Source of the DNA: DATGZX01 sp035296965
GTDB lineage: Bacteria > Planctomycetota > Planctomycetia > Gemmatales > Gemmataceae
Direction: 5' to 3'
Assembly (NCBI GenBank): GCA_035296965.1
Contig: DATGZX010000117.1
Coordinates: 1-41,816 of the forward strand
DNA: 41,816 nt
The notes below the pieces were generated by a model. The model had not been told where the DNA came from and ran no database searches. It saw only the letters and a program-made list of their open reading frames with translations. Shown piece after piece: positions 16,482 through 24,278 of this stretch. Both the position numbers and the translations under genes were made by a program. Within the stretch, counting starts at the first letter, position 1; the number at the start of each line of letters is the position of its first letter.

Positions 16482-16688
16482 AGCGTCACGTTCCAGATGC
16501 CGCAGATAAGCCGGTTCGGTGCGCTCAATGAACTTTCGAACATTGCTCATGACCAAACCAGGAAAGCGAAAGTCGAACTCCCACAAGGAAACGGGAGTCT
16601 GATCTGATTTGTTGAAGTCGCGACTCCAAAGGACAAGATCGAGTAACTCGCGCGTTCTATAGAGCCCAGCGATGCTCTGCCGGAGCAA
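16446..16688 (-). pseudogene. Gene fragment running into a REP sequence
   Basis: Residues encoded by about 16490-16688 look native (LLDLVLWSRDFNKSDQTPV, then LWEFDFRFPGLVMSNVRKF), with sensible codon use. The frame then continues into the REP repeat, whose translation (ARRWSPTPPHA) is clearly not protein. There is no ATG: only a TTG at 16688, with a stop five codons further upstream. I read it as an interior or C-terminal remnant of an unknown gene cut by the RAYT/REP insertion. No family is recognised. Confidence 0.4.
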
Positions 16689-17037
16689 TCTTTTACGGTC
16701 ACCATTCCCCGTAAGTTTTTCCGGTTATCCGGTTGCCTGTGCTCTTTGGGGTTTCATGCTGTGCGGTTTCGGCGTTCGGCGTCGGATGCTGCCGGATCGC
16801 GGATTCGAGGGCGAAACCAGAAATTCACAAGAATCGCACCTTACAGCGGAATTGCACGTCCATTTCATGATGCTTCCGGCACTCGGCACAAAAGGTGCTG
16901 CCGCTTTGCGACGAACGGGGGCCGCGGGCAGCGTTCGGCTCGCGAAGATTTGCAACATTTTATTCTTCTCAAATTGGCGACTCGATTCGTAAAGGAAGCT
17001 CCTTGGAACGTCGATCGCCAGGGAAAAGGAGACAGCG
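16689..17037. other. Intergenic stretch, no gene seen
   Basis: The gap holds a short tandem (CCGGTTATCCGGTT near 16720) and an A/T-richer run just before the next gene (TTGCAACATTTTATTCTTC near 16959) that could hold a promoter, though no pair of boxes with proper spacing is convincing. AAGGAG at its end is the ribosome-binding site of the next gene. Confidence 0.4.
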
Positions 17038-17961
17038 ATGCACATGCGAATCTACATCTTGATGGCAGCCGCCACGCTGCTCGCCGGAGGAAGCGGGGCG
17101 CTTTCCTATGCGAAAGATGGCGAGGACAAAGTCCCCGAAGAAAAGGCCCTGGTACAGACCGCCGAAGCGCTGGTGGCGGCGTACAACGGAGGCATTCTCA
17201 AGGATCTGATGGCCCTTTGGTCCGAAAACGGCGTCTACTCAAGTCAGGAAACCGGCGAGCGCTTCAAGGGACGCCAGGCCATCGAAAAGGAATACGCCGC
17301 GCGGTTGGCCCAAGCCAAAGGCTCTCGAATGAACTTGAGCTTGGATTCCGTTCGCCAGATTACCTCAGAGGTAGCCAGTCTGGATGGAACGGCGAAGATC
17401 AGCAAAACCGGCGAAAATCCGGTCGAATTCACTTTTGCCATGATCCTAGTCAAGAAAGACGGCAAGTGGCTGATCGACAGCCTCCGCGAAAGCGAGCCTG
17501 TCACGACGGCATCCCCTTACGAACAACTCAAAGAGCTGGAGTGGATGATCGGCGAATGGGCGCAAAAGGAAGGGGACGTTGCAGTCAAAATCGTTTGCTC
17601 GTGGAGGGCCAACAAGAACTTCTTGAGCCGATTCTTCACGGTCAAGGTCAAGGGCGAGATCACTCATCAGGGATTGCAAATTGTCGGGTGGGACCCGATC
17701 CACCGACACATTCGTTCGTGGGTCTTCGAGTCGGACGGCACTTTTGGCGGCGCTGTTTGGCAGCGCGACGGTGACCGCTGGACCATCAAGGGCGACGGCG
17801 TATTGCCTGACGGCAAACACTCCACCGCCACGCAAGTCATCACCAAGGTCGATGCCGACAAGTACACCTGGCAATCCCTGAGCCGCGCCGTGGAAGGCCG
17901 CCCGTTGCCCAATACGGAGCTAACCACGCTGACCCGCGTCGCCAGCAACGGAAAGGAATAA
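17038..17961 (+). CDS. Secreted NTF2-like (SnoaL/DUF4440-type) protein
   Basis: A 307-aa exported protein. A signal peptide spans residues 1-25 (IYILMAAATLLAGGSGALS). Residues ~35-155 match the NTF2-like fold seen in SgcJ/EcaC and DUF4440 proteins: an ALVAAYNGGILKDLMALWSE helix-strand start, GVYSSQETGERFKGR, and KDGKWLIDSLRE as the final strand. Residues ~160-300 form a second, beta-rich lipocalin-like half (LEWMIGEWAQKEGD, SWVFESDGTFGGAVW). The ATG at 17038 has AAGGAG 7 nt upstream; an ATG two codons later is possible. Only 4 bases separate its stop from the next gene, so the two are co-transcribed. NTF2-like folds bind small ligands or dimerise; no substrate is assigned. Confidence 0.8.
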   Translation: MHMRIYILMAAATLLAGGSGALSYAKDGEDKVPEEKALVQTAEALVAAYNGGILKDLMALWSENGVYSSQETGERFKGRQAIEKEYAARLAQAKGSRMNLSLDSVRQITSEVASLDGTAKISKTGENPVEFTFAMILVKKDGKWLIDSLRESEPVTTASPYEQLKELEWMIGEWAQKEGDVAVKIVCSWRANKNFLSRFFTVKVKGEITHQGLQIVGWDPIHRHIRSWVFESDGTFGGAVWQRDGDRWTIKGDGVLPDGKHSTATQVITKVDADKYTWQSLSRAVEGRPLPNTELTTLTRVASNGKE

Positions 17962-17965
17962 TCCC

Positions 17966-19084
17966 ATGAAGCGCACCCTGATTCTCCTCGCCTTCCTTGC
18001 TGGATGCTGCATCATGTGGGAAACCGCGACGGCCGACCCTGGCGGCGGCAAACCTCCGCCGCATCCATTGCCGCCCACCCCATCGTTCAAACCGGCGCCT
18101 CACATAGTCGGCCACAAGGTGACCCCGCACCCGGCATCGTCGGACTTCCATTTGCCGGAAAATTTCCACGCGCTGGGCCCGCTGCCCAAGGTCACGCTGC
18201 CAAAGGGACCATCGTTTGGTGGGGGAACGCTGGACCTCAAGGGACTGAATCTGCCTCACGAATCGGGACTCTTGGCATACCAGCCGAAGCTGCCGAGCGG
18301 GTTCAAGCCAATTTCGGGCATGGAATTCCACAAGAACTTGTCGGGCGCCATGCTCAAGCACCCGACCAAGATCGATGACGTCAATCTCAGTTTGAAAAAG
18401 TTTCACTCTCACACGCTGCTGGTGAAGAAGAACCTTCACAAGCACTATCTGATGAACCCGTGGTTCGCCCAGAACTGGTGGCTCAATCACAACTTTGTCT
18501 ATCCGTACTGGCACTACTTCCACCATTTCCACCTGCATCCGCCCTGGTGGTGGTGGCAGCATGCCGCCTGGATCGACTGCATCCACTGGATGGTTTACGA
18601 CTGGGGAGATCCCTTCTACTACGATTGCGGCGTCAATATCCTCTACCGGGACAACTGGGTATACGTGAACGACGTCGCGGTAGCTACCTCGATCGATTAC
18701 GCCTATCAGGCTTTCCAGCTCGCCGCAGTGCCACCCCCGCCGCCCGAGGAAAACCTCGAATGGATGCCGCTGGGAGTCTATACGCTGGCCAGCTCGAGGA
18801 TGGATCCAGACCCCGACTTGATTTTGCAATTGGCGCTCAGCAAGGGCGGCCTGATCAGCGGCACACTTTACAACCGCACGACAAACGTCACGGTGGCCGT
18901 CTCGGGACGTGTGGAACCACAAACCCAGCGAGTGGCGATCCAGCTTTCCGACAACGGCGACATCGTCATGGATACGGGTTTCTACAATCTGACCTTGCCT
19001 TACTCGTGCGTGTTCATGCATTTCGGTGTCTTGCAGACGCAGACGTGGTTTCTGGTACATCTGGATCCGTTGCCGAAAGAATGA
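17966..19084 (+). CDS. Secreted aromatic/His-rich protein ('mu-protocadherin'-like)
   Basis: A 372-aa exported protein of a type frequently labelled mu-protocadherin or putative cell-surface protein in planctomycetes; the label has no functional support. The N-terminus has a hydrophobic segment ending LAGCC (residues 10-15), compatible with a lipobox. A Pro/His-rich linker (~25-60) follows. The middle (~150-215) is extraordinarily rich in Trp, His and Tyr (PYWHYFHHFHLHPPWWWWQ), followed by YYDCGVNILYRDNWVYVND. The C-terminal ~110 residues form a beta-rich domain (GVYTLASS, GRVEPQTQRVAIQLSDNGD). It may be anchored at the cell envelope. It is the second gene of the operon with the NTF2-like protein. 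Confidence 0.75.
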   Translation: MKRTLILLAFLAGCCIMWETATADPGGGKPPPHPLPPTPSFKPAPHIVGHKVTPHPASSDFHLPENFHALGPLPKVTLPKGPSFGGGTLDLKGLNLPHESGLLAYQPKLPSGFKPISGMEFHKNLSGAMLKHPTKIDDVNLSLKKFHSHTLLVKKNLHKHYLMNPWFAQNWWLNHNFVYPYWHYFHHFHLHPPWWWWQHAAWIDCIHWMVYDWGDPFYYDCGVNILYRDNWVYVNDVAVATSIDYAYQAFQLAAVPPPPPEENLEWMPLGVYTLASSRMDPDPDLILQLALSKGGLISGTLYNRTTNVTVAVSGRVEPQTQRVAIQLSDNGDIVMDTGFYNLTLPYSCVFMHFGVLQTQTWFLVHLDPLPKE

Positions 19085-19292
19085 ACGGGGTAACTCGCAA
19101 GTGGCGTGCGATGGTCGCCATCGCACGCCACGGCGTGATGGGACCGTCTGGTCAGCCAGTATTCAGGGCGGGCACTCAGGTCGCTCCTCAGCGAAATCCG
19201 TTCGGAGAGCGACGCCATAATACGTCGTCATCGGTGACGAGTTCGATTGTATTGCTAAAGGTTCCTGGGAATCAGCATGTGTGGGGACTCCT

Positions 19293-20030
19293 GCGCTCGG
19301 CGCGGGTCTCCGACCCCGCTTCACGCCTGACCGAAGGTCTCCCCGAAGCGCCCTGGACGTCCGCCCTTTTGGCACCGGCCAAAATTCCTTGGAAGCCCTC
19401 CACCCACCCAGTATCCTCCTGCCATGGAACACTATCGTTTTCATCCCGCCGGCGCGCTGTTCTACGTAACATTCACCATCGTCGACTGGCTGCCGGTTTT
19501 CGTTTCAGCGGAGGCTTGCCAGATCGTCACGGAAAGTCTGCTTTACTGCCATCAACACAAGGGACTGCGCATCAATGCCTATGTCATCATGCCGACTCAT
19601 ATGCCTGGGATCTTCTTCCACCAAAGCTTCACGGCCAAGGGACCGGAGCAAACGTTGACTGACTTTCGCAAGTTTACTGGCCGGCGCGTGGCGGATTTTT
19701 CCGCGAAGCATTTGCCGCGCGTTTTTAGCGAAGTTTTTGCAGAGAAATCGGGCGCGGATCGGGAGCGGCGTTTCTGGCAGCCGAGCCGGCATCCTGTGCA
19801 ACTGGAGACGGAGAAGTTCTGGCAAGCGAAGTTGGATTATCTGCATGACAACCCGTGTCGCAAGGGGTTGGTACGGCAGCCGGAGTATTGGAGGTTTTCG
19901 TCGGCTGCGTATTGGTTGGTGGGGGATGAGAGGGCGAGTGAGGTGCCGTTGAGTGGCGTTGTGTGGTGAAGCGGGGGGTGGGAGACCTTCGGTCAGGGGA
20001 GCGGCGGGGTCGGAGACCAGCGCCGAGCGC
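19293..20030 (+). mobile_element. RAYT/REP element, copy 2
   Basis: The layout is the same as copy 1: left REP end (19293-19344), ~80-base conserved leader, transposase gene, right REP end (19980-20030). The ends are inverted repeats of each other. It inserted downstream of the secreted-protein operon; the 208 bases between that stop and the left end contain no gene. Confidence 0.85.
19424..19969 (+). CDS. RAYT transposase with broken HUH motif
   Basis: A 181-aa paralogue of the copy 1 transposase with about 15 differences in 181 residues. The catalytic helix is intact (KLDYLHDNPCRKGLV, Tyr139), but the metal-binding HUH motif reads PTHMPGIFF, so His61 is replaced by Pro. Because the second His is a metal ligand in Y1 transposases, this protein is predicted to be inactive in cleavage, though it might still bind REP DNA. 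Other changes (E67Q, H76Q, the AL to GP change at 73-74) cluster after the motif. The frame is otherwise full length, without stops or shifts. Confidence 0.88.
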   Translation: MEHYRFHPAGALFYVTFTIVDWLPVFVSAEACQIVTESLLYCHQHKGLRINAYVIMPTHMPGIFFHQSFTAKGPEQTLTDFRKFTGRRVADFSAKHLPRVFSEVFAEKSGADRERRFWQPSRHPVQLETEKFWQAKLDYLHDNPCRKGLVRQPEYWRFSSAAYWLVGDERASEVPLSGVVW

Positions 20031-20492
20031 TGCCGTGCAGCCGGAGACATGACCTCCGACGTTGGGCACGACTTGCTTACGGTCCTTTGACGGAGGAAGC
20101 TGACGGTCACTTTTCGGTGGCCCGCAAGTATGGCACGCAACACGAGCTTGCTGCAAGGTCGGGCACGCTGACTTAGCACGGATTATTCATTGCCCCGGAG
20201 AAATGGCGCAGGGTGCGCCACACCGACGCGTGCGCGAGGTTAGCTCCTGACCCCGCAACCGTTCACGGCCCCAGGGTGACGAAAGTAGAGCGGCATCGAC
20301 ATCGGGGCCGGCCTTCCGGGCACCGCAGATGCCGGAGGATACCTCGGGCGATCAGACCGGAGCCCGCAACGCCGAAAGCCGAATTGCCCTCGGCGTGTCG
20401 GACCGGAGCGCGCTTCGAGGCTCTACGGCCCGAAAGGTAACGCGGGCACAGTTGAAATGCAACAGTGACGAGGCATTGGCTCTCATTTATGC
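20031..20492. other. Intergenic region with a partial dispersed repeat
   Basis: No gene is supported. About 25 bases at 20388-20412 (core CTCGGCGTGTCGGACCGGAG) match the end of the repeats at 23990-24116 and 28815-28941, so a third, truncated family member lies here. The reverse strand near 20040-20160 has a short coding-like stretch, but without start or support. Confidence 0.5.
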
Positions 20493-20498
20493 TATACT
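20490..20498 (+). promoter_or_regulatory. Extended -10 promoter element
   Basis: TGCTATACT is an extended -10 motif (TGnTATAcT) located 52 bases upstream of the Ig-like protein start. No clear -35 is seen at the proper distance, which extended -10 promoters tolerate. Confidence 0.4.
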
Positions 20499-20549
20499 TG
20501 CGCGGTTTTGCAAAAGAATGAGAAGTTCGGCGCGATTGTGGAGAGTAAT

Positions 20550-20957
20550 ATGATGCGCGTGGCACTTGTCTTCAGTGCTCTGATCATTGGCCTGGACAGT
20601 ACAGTGGCCCGGGCCGACGACGTCACCCTCGAATCCGTACCTCCGGCGGTCGTGAAGACGGTCCCCGAGGCGGGTGCAGACGGAGTGAACCCCAAGCTGA
20701 CCGAGATCAAGGTAACGTTCAGCAAAGACATGCAGGACGGCGGCTGGTCCTGGGCCACGCTCTCCAAGGAGAGTTTCCCGAACATGGACGGCAAGCCGAG
20801 ATTCCTTTCGGACAAGCGGACCTGCGTGCTGCCGGTCAAGCTGGAGCCGGGGAAGACCTACGCCATGTGGGTGAACAGCGAGAAGTTCGACAACTTCAAG
20901 GATACCGAGGGCCGGTCGGCCGTTCCGTACCTGCTGGTATTCAGGACCAAGAAGTAA
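20550..20957 (+). CDS. Secreted Ig-like (Big_5-type) domain protein
   Basis: A 135-aa exported protein consisting of a signal peptide (MMRVALVFSALIIGLDSTVARA, residues 1-22) and one bacterial Ig-like domain of the Big_5 type. The domain shows PPAVVKTVPEAGADGVNPKL, EIKVTFSKDM (the characteristic 'P.aGa..V.....i.v.FS..M' pattern), then PGKTYAMWVNS and a final strand PYLLVFRTKK. The first of two adjacent ATGs is used, with GGAGAG 6 nt upstream. A longer frame from 20508 lacks an RBS. Such domains bind nothing in particular on their own; a role in envelope or extracellular adhesion is inference. Confidence 0.85.
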   Translation: MMRVALVFSALIIGLDSTVARADDVTLESVPPAVVKTVPEAGADGVNPKLTEIKVTFSKDMQDGGWSWATLSKESFPNMDGKPRFLSDKRTCVLPVKLEPGKTYAMWVNSEKFDNFKDTEGRSAVPYLLVFRTKK

Positions 20958-21595
20958 CCAGGGAGCGCCGAACTATCCGCTGCACCTGATTGCCGCGGCA
21001 CATAGGCGTTCGAAAGCTCAAGCGGCCGCAGCCTCCGCGGCAGGCAAACTTTGTCGCGCAACACAGACAATTCCGTATAGTCAATCGCCGGTTTGGATTC
21101 CAACAGAATAAGCGCCTTCTCGAATTTCGGCCAACCTCATAATTGAGCGCTTGTACGCTTCGATTCAATTCACCGATGTTCGCAAGGACATGTCGCCAGC
21201 GCGCGGAAGTCGGACACCCCTGCGTAAGTTCGCGGCGAGACGTATGGCGCGGAGGTCCCATCAACCGAGGCACCGAACGGGTCCACAGAACCTGCGCCGG
21301 TGAGGTGCCAAATATAAAGCTTTAATGAATCTGGAGAAATGGTCTACAAGATCAAGTTATTCGGATCGCCGCCGGCGTTCTGGCTCCACGGCACAGGCTT
21401 CTGCCCGGAAAAAGGCGGTCGGGCTTGCGTACCCTCAACAACACGGCGAATAGTGAGGGTCCGGGTCTCCCGCCCCCGCCATTCGGAGCTAAGCCCGGTT
21501 CAAGGCTCGGGGCGGAAAAAGACGGTGAGTTTTTGACGAATAACCGTATAGCATGAATGTGCTTCCTGCCATTGCGGTTTTGCTGGAGTGCTTCG
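20958..21595. other. 638-base gap without a supported gene
   Basis: Several short frames exist, but none has native-looking sequence. A piece around 21460-21520 (GGGTCTCCCGCCCCCGCCA, then GTTCAAGGCTCGGGGCGG) superficially resembles a tRNA or tmRNA 3' end but does not fold as one. A GGAG ribosome-binding site precedes the next gene. Confidence 0.45.
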
Positions 21596-23731
21596 ATGAT
21601 CAACCTCCCGCGAGCAGTTCTGGTCGCGCTTCTGCTTTCGTCTACCTGCGGCTTCGCGGCCGCCAGTGACCGGGTCTATTACTCGGTCACCATGAACGAG
21701 AAGTTAATCGGCTACGCATTCGTCGAGACGACTCCTGTCAAGAAGGACGGACAGGATCTTACTGTTCTCAGGTCGCTGACATCCATCAAGGTTACCATGC
21801 TGGGAAAACCGCACACGATAGTTGTGGAATCCCAGACACTCATGAAACCGGCGGCCGGCCAGCTCATGGAGTACAGGTCAACCATCAAGACGAACGATGT
21901 AAAGCAACACATTGATTGCGAGTTTAGCCCCGGTGTGGTCCGCACCTGGTCCTACAATGAAGGCGACAAGAAAGGCTCCCCCGTAGAAACCAGTCTGCCC
22001 GAGGGCGCACTCCTCCTTGGCGGCAATAATTTCGGGCATTGGCGTCAATTTACCGGTGCCGCTCCTGGCCGGGCCAAAAACGGCAAAGCCAGCATCCCGG
22101 CCTTCATCCCCGACGCCAAAGCAATCGAGAGCTTTGAGCTGACCAGGACCGGCAGCGAGAATCTCACCGTCCTCGGCGTGCTACGCCCTTGTTCCGTTTG
22201 GCGGCACGCAAAAACGGGCATGACCTTTTGGCTGGATAGCAAAGCCAATGAGCTGGTCCGCTTTGACATCGCCTTCGAGCAGGTCACCGTAGCCCTGGCC
22301 GATGAGAACATTGTCAAGCAAGCCGAGAAATCGCGCGCCGAAGAGGTGCTCTCCAGGCACTTTTTGCAGTCAAACGTCGCTTTTGACAATTATCGAACGG
22401 TCACCTTGGTGCGGGCAGAGCTCGATGCTCAGTTAATTGGGACCGGTCTGGAAAGCAGCCCCAGTGCGCTCACTACCCCCATGCAAAAGTTCGAAGGGAA
22501 AATCGATGAGGGACGGGTCAAGGGGATTTTGACGGTCCGCTCACAACCTTATGACGGCAAGGATTCGCCGCGATTGCCCATTCAGGCAGGGGGCCACCCG
22601 GCAAGCGCAACCAGGCCCGAGCTCTACATCGAATCGGATGACCCGGCCATTGTGGCTCGCTCCGCAGAGCTGGCAAAAGGAGCTGCCAACAGCTGGGATG
22701 CCGTCTTGCGCATTGCTCGCTGGGTTCACGCCAATGTTAGCTACACGATCGGCGACACGCCGTCGGCACGACTGGCGCTCGAGAAACGTTCGGGGGATTG
22801 CGGGCCGCACGCCACCCTGACCGTTGCGCTGTTGCGGGCCGCGGGTATTCCAGCCCGGCTCGTGGGCGGTTTGATGTACGCCTCGACTTTTGGCGGCAGC
22901 TTTGGGCAACACGCCTGGGTCGAGGTTTATCAAGGACCAGCCGGCTGGGTTGCCCTCGATCCGACTACGGGCGAATACGGAAAAATCAGCGCCACGCACA
23001 TCAGGCTATTCGAAGGGCTGGGCGGCGTCATACCCCGGTCAATCAATGTCCTGGCGTACGAGCCGCCAAACCAGACTCCTCAGGCGTCGCCGCCTAAAGC
23101 TGCCAAAGCCTTGCCGTGGAAGTTAAAACACAATTACACCTATCGATTTCGCCAAAACGACAAGGACATCGGCACCGAGGTTTTTGCCCTCGACGCAGTT
23201 GATCGGGATGGGAAACCAGCGTACGAGTTCAAGTGCGATCTCAATCTGAAGATCGCCGCCCTGGTTATCGAGGGCAAAGGGGTTATGGTCGTCGGCCCCA
23301 ACGGCTTACCGAAATCGTTTCATCGCGAAATGAACACCGGCGGCACCAAATACACCCTCGACTGCACTTTTCGGGACGGCGCCGTCGACGCGAAGCTGAG
23401 CGGGGTGAAGGAGCTGCAGAAGGAAATCAAGATTCCCGCAGGCGCCTATTGTTTTGACAACAACATGATGACGTCCTGGGCCATGATCTGCTCTCAGCTC
23501 GATTACGCAACCGGCATGGACTTGAACTTGAGTTTTTATCACCCCTCGTCCATGCAGATAATACCCATTACCGTCAAGACGGGGCCGGTTGAACCGATTG
23601 TCATCGACGATAAGAAGGTTGAATGTTACAAATGCGACATGCCGGCGATCTCCAATACGATATGGGTCACGCGCGACCGTAAACTCGTCAGGGCGAAACA
23701 AGCAAACGTTGTCATTGAGCTGGTTGAATAG
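21596..23731 (+). CDS. Transglutaminase-domain secreted protein
   Basis: A 711-aa protein with a signal peptide (MINLPRAVLVALLLSSTCGFAAA). Residues ~25-300 form a beta-rich N-terminal region (YYSVTMNEKLIGYAFVE). A transglutaminase-like domain follows, with the Cys-His-Asp triad Cys402 (RSGDCGPHA), His439 (GQHAWVEVY) and Asp455 (VALDPTTGEYG). A third module (~515-711) resembles the N-terminal one in pattern (LKHNYTYRFRQNDKDIGTE), suggesting an internal beta-domain duplication around the peptidase/transferase core. The ATG at 21596 has GGAG 8 nt upstream. Bacterial proteins of this class are mostly proteases or amidases rather than cross-linkers. It is monocistronic. Confidence 0.88.
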   Translation: MINLPRAVLVALLLSSTCGFAAASDRVYYSVTMNEKLIGYAFVETTPVKKDGQDLTVLRSLTSIKVTMLGKPHTIVVESQTLMKPAAGQLMEYRSTIKTNDVKQHIDCEFSPGVVRTWSYNEGDKKGSPVETSLPEGALLLGGNNFGHWRQFTGAAPGRAKNGKASIPAFIPDAKAIESFELTRTGSENLTVLGVLRPCSVWRHAKTGMTFWLDSKANELVRFDIAFEQVTVALADENIVKQAEKSRAEEVLSRHFLQSNVAFDNYRTVTLVRAELDAQLIGTGLESSPSALTTPMQKFEGKIDEGRVKGILTVRSQPYDGKDSPRLPIQAGGHPASATRPELYIESDDPAIVARSAELAKGAANSWDAVLRIARWVHANVSYTIGDTPSARLALEKRSGDCGPHATLTVALLRAAGIPARLVGGLMYASTFGGSFGQHAWVEVYQGPAGWVALDPTTGEYGKISATHIRLFEGLGGVIPRSINVLAYEPPNQTPQASPPKAAKALPWKLKHNYTYRFRQNDKDIGTEVFALDAVDRDGKPAYEFKCDLNLKIAALVIEGKGVMVVGPNGLPKSFHREMNTGGTKYTLDCTFRDGAVDAKLSGVKELQKEIKIPAGAYCFDNNMMTSWAMICSQLDYATGMDLNLSFYHPSSMQIIPITVKTGPVEPIVIDDKKVECYKCDMPAISNTIWVTRDRKLVRAKQANVVIELVE

Positions 23732-23908
23732 CCGTACCCCGGCACGTGCGTGACGATTGGGTCCGACGTCAGCGAACGCTGCGCGCACTCTCGGCGAAAG
23801 CACGTAACTCGCGTAGGTTCGCTCTAGCTAGATCTCGCACGATTGACGAACTCATCAGCCGTTCTCGACCTTGGCCGCGCAGGAATGTGCAGCACCTTTG
23901 CCCGACGC

Positions 23909-23939
23909 GCAAGCGAGAGAATGCACGTCCCTCGCTTGC
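23909..23939. repeat. Hairpin in repeat-rich gap
   Basis: GCAAGCGAG (23909) and CTCGCTTGC (23931) are perfect 9-base inverted arms around 13 bases. It lies about 180 bases past the transglutaminase-domain gene and could end its transcript or belong to the neighbouring repeat. Confidence 0.45.
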
Positions 23940-23989
23940 ACGTTCCGGTGAATCGTTTGGTGCCCGGAACCCTCGCCGACCTGCGCGGG

Positions 23990-24116
23990 TCGATCACATC
24001 GACCGCGGCGTGTCGGACCTCGGCGCGCTAGCGACTTCGACTTGATCGCATAGGTCGAGAGGACCGGAGCAGAAAACGCTTCGACGCGAATTCACCTCGG
24101 CGTGTCGGACCGGAGC
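23990..24116 (+). repeat. ~127-bp direct repeat, left copy
   Basis: It aligns with 28815-28941 at roughly 80-85% identity, including the blocks CACATCGACCGCG, GACTTGATCGCATAGGTCGA and CCTCGGCGTGTCGGACCG. The two copies are in the same orientation and bracket the NERD-NTPase gene together with the fragments at its 3' side. No coding frame is conserved between them. Confidence 0.75.
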
Positions 24117-24205
24117 GCGCCCGCTTTCCAATCCGAGCCTGAGCGGTTTGCTCTCTCGGCCGGTCCGTGGCAAACCCGTGCTACAGAGCCAAACTTGGTA
24201 TCATC

Positions 24206-24234
24206 TTGACGATGTAACTCTCACTGAATATGAT
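24206..24234 (+). promoter_or_regulatory. Strong sigma-70-type promoter of the NERD-NTPase gene
   Basis: TTGACG (24206-24211) and TATGAT (24229-24234) are separated by exactly 17 bases; each hexamer differs from consensus at one position. The predicted start near 24241 leaves a leader of ~38 bases. The local sequence is A/T-rich compared with its surroundings. Confidence 0.75.
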
Positions 24235-24278
24235 ATTTTTGTCGATGGGTTCTAGAGTGCTGCTTCTTGCGGCAGAGT

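Noticed and set aside
17840..19126. 428-codon open frame antisense to the secreted aromatic-rich protein
   Set aside because: It is Val/Arg/Gln-rich without motifs, while the plus strand has signal peptide, operon spacing and conserved-looking composition.
21420..21530. tRNA/tmRNA-like 3' end in the gap before the transglutaminase gene
   Set aside because: The pieces CCCGCCCCCGCCA and GTTCAA look suggestive, but no acceptor partner, T-loop or D-arm can be folded in the right order.
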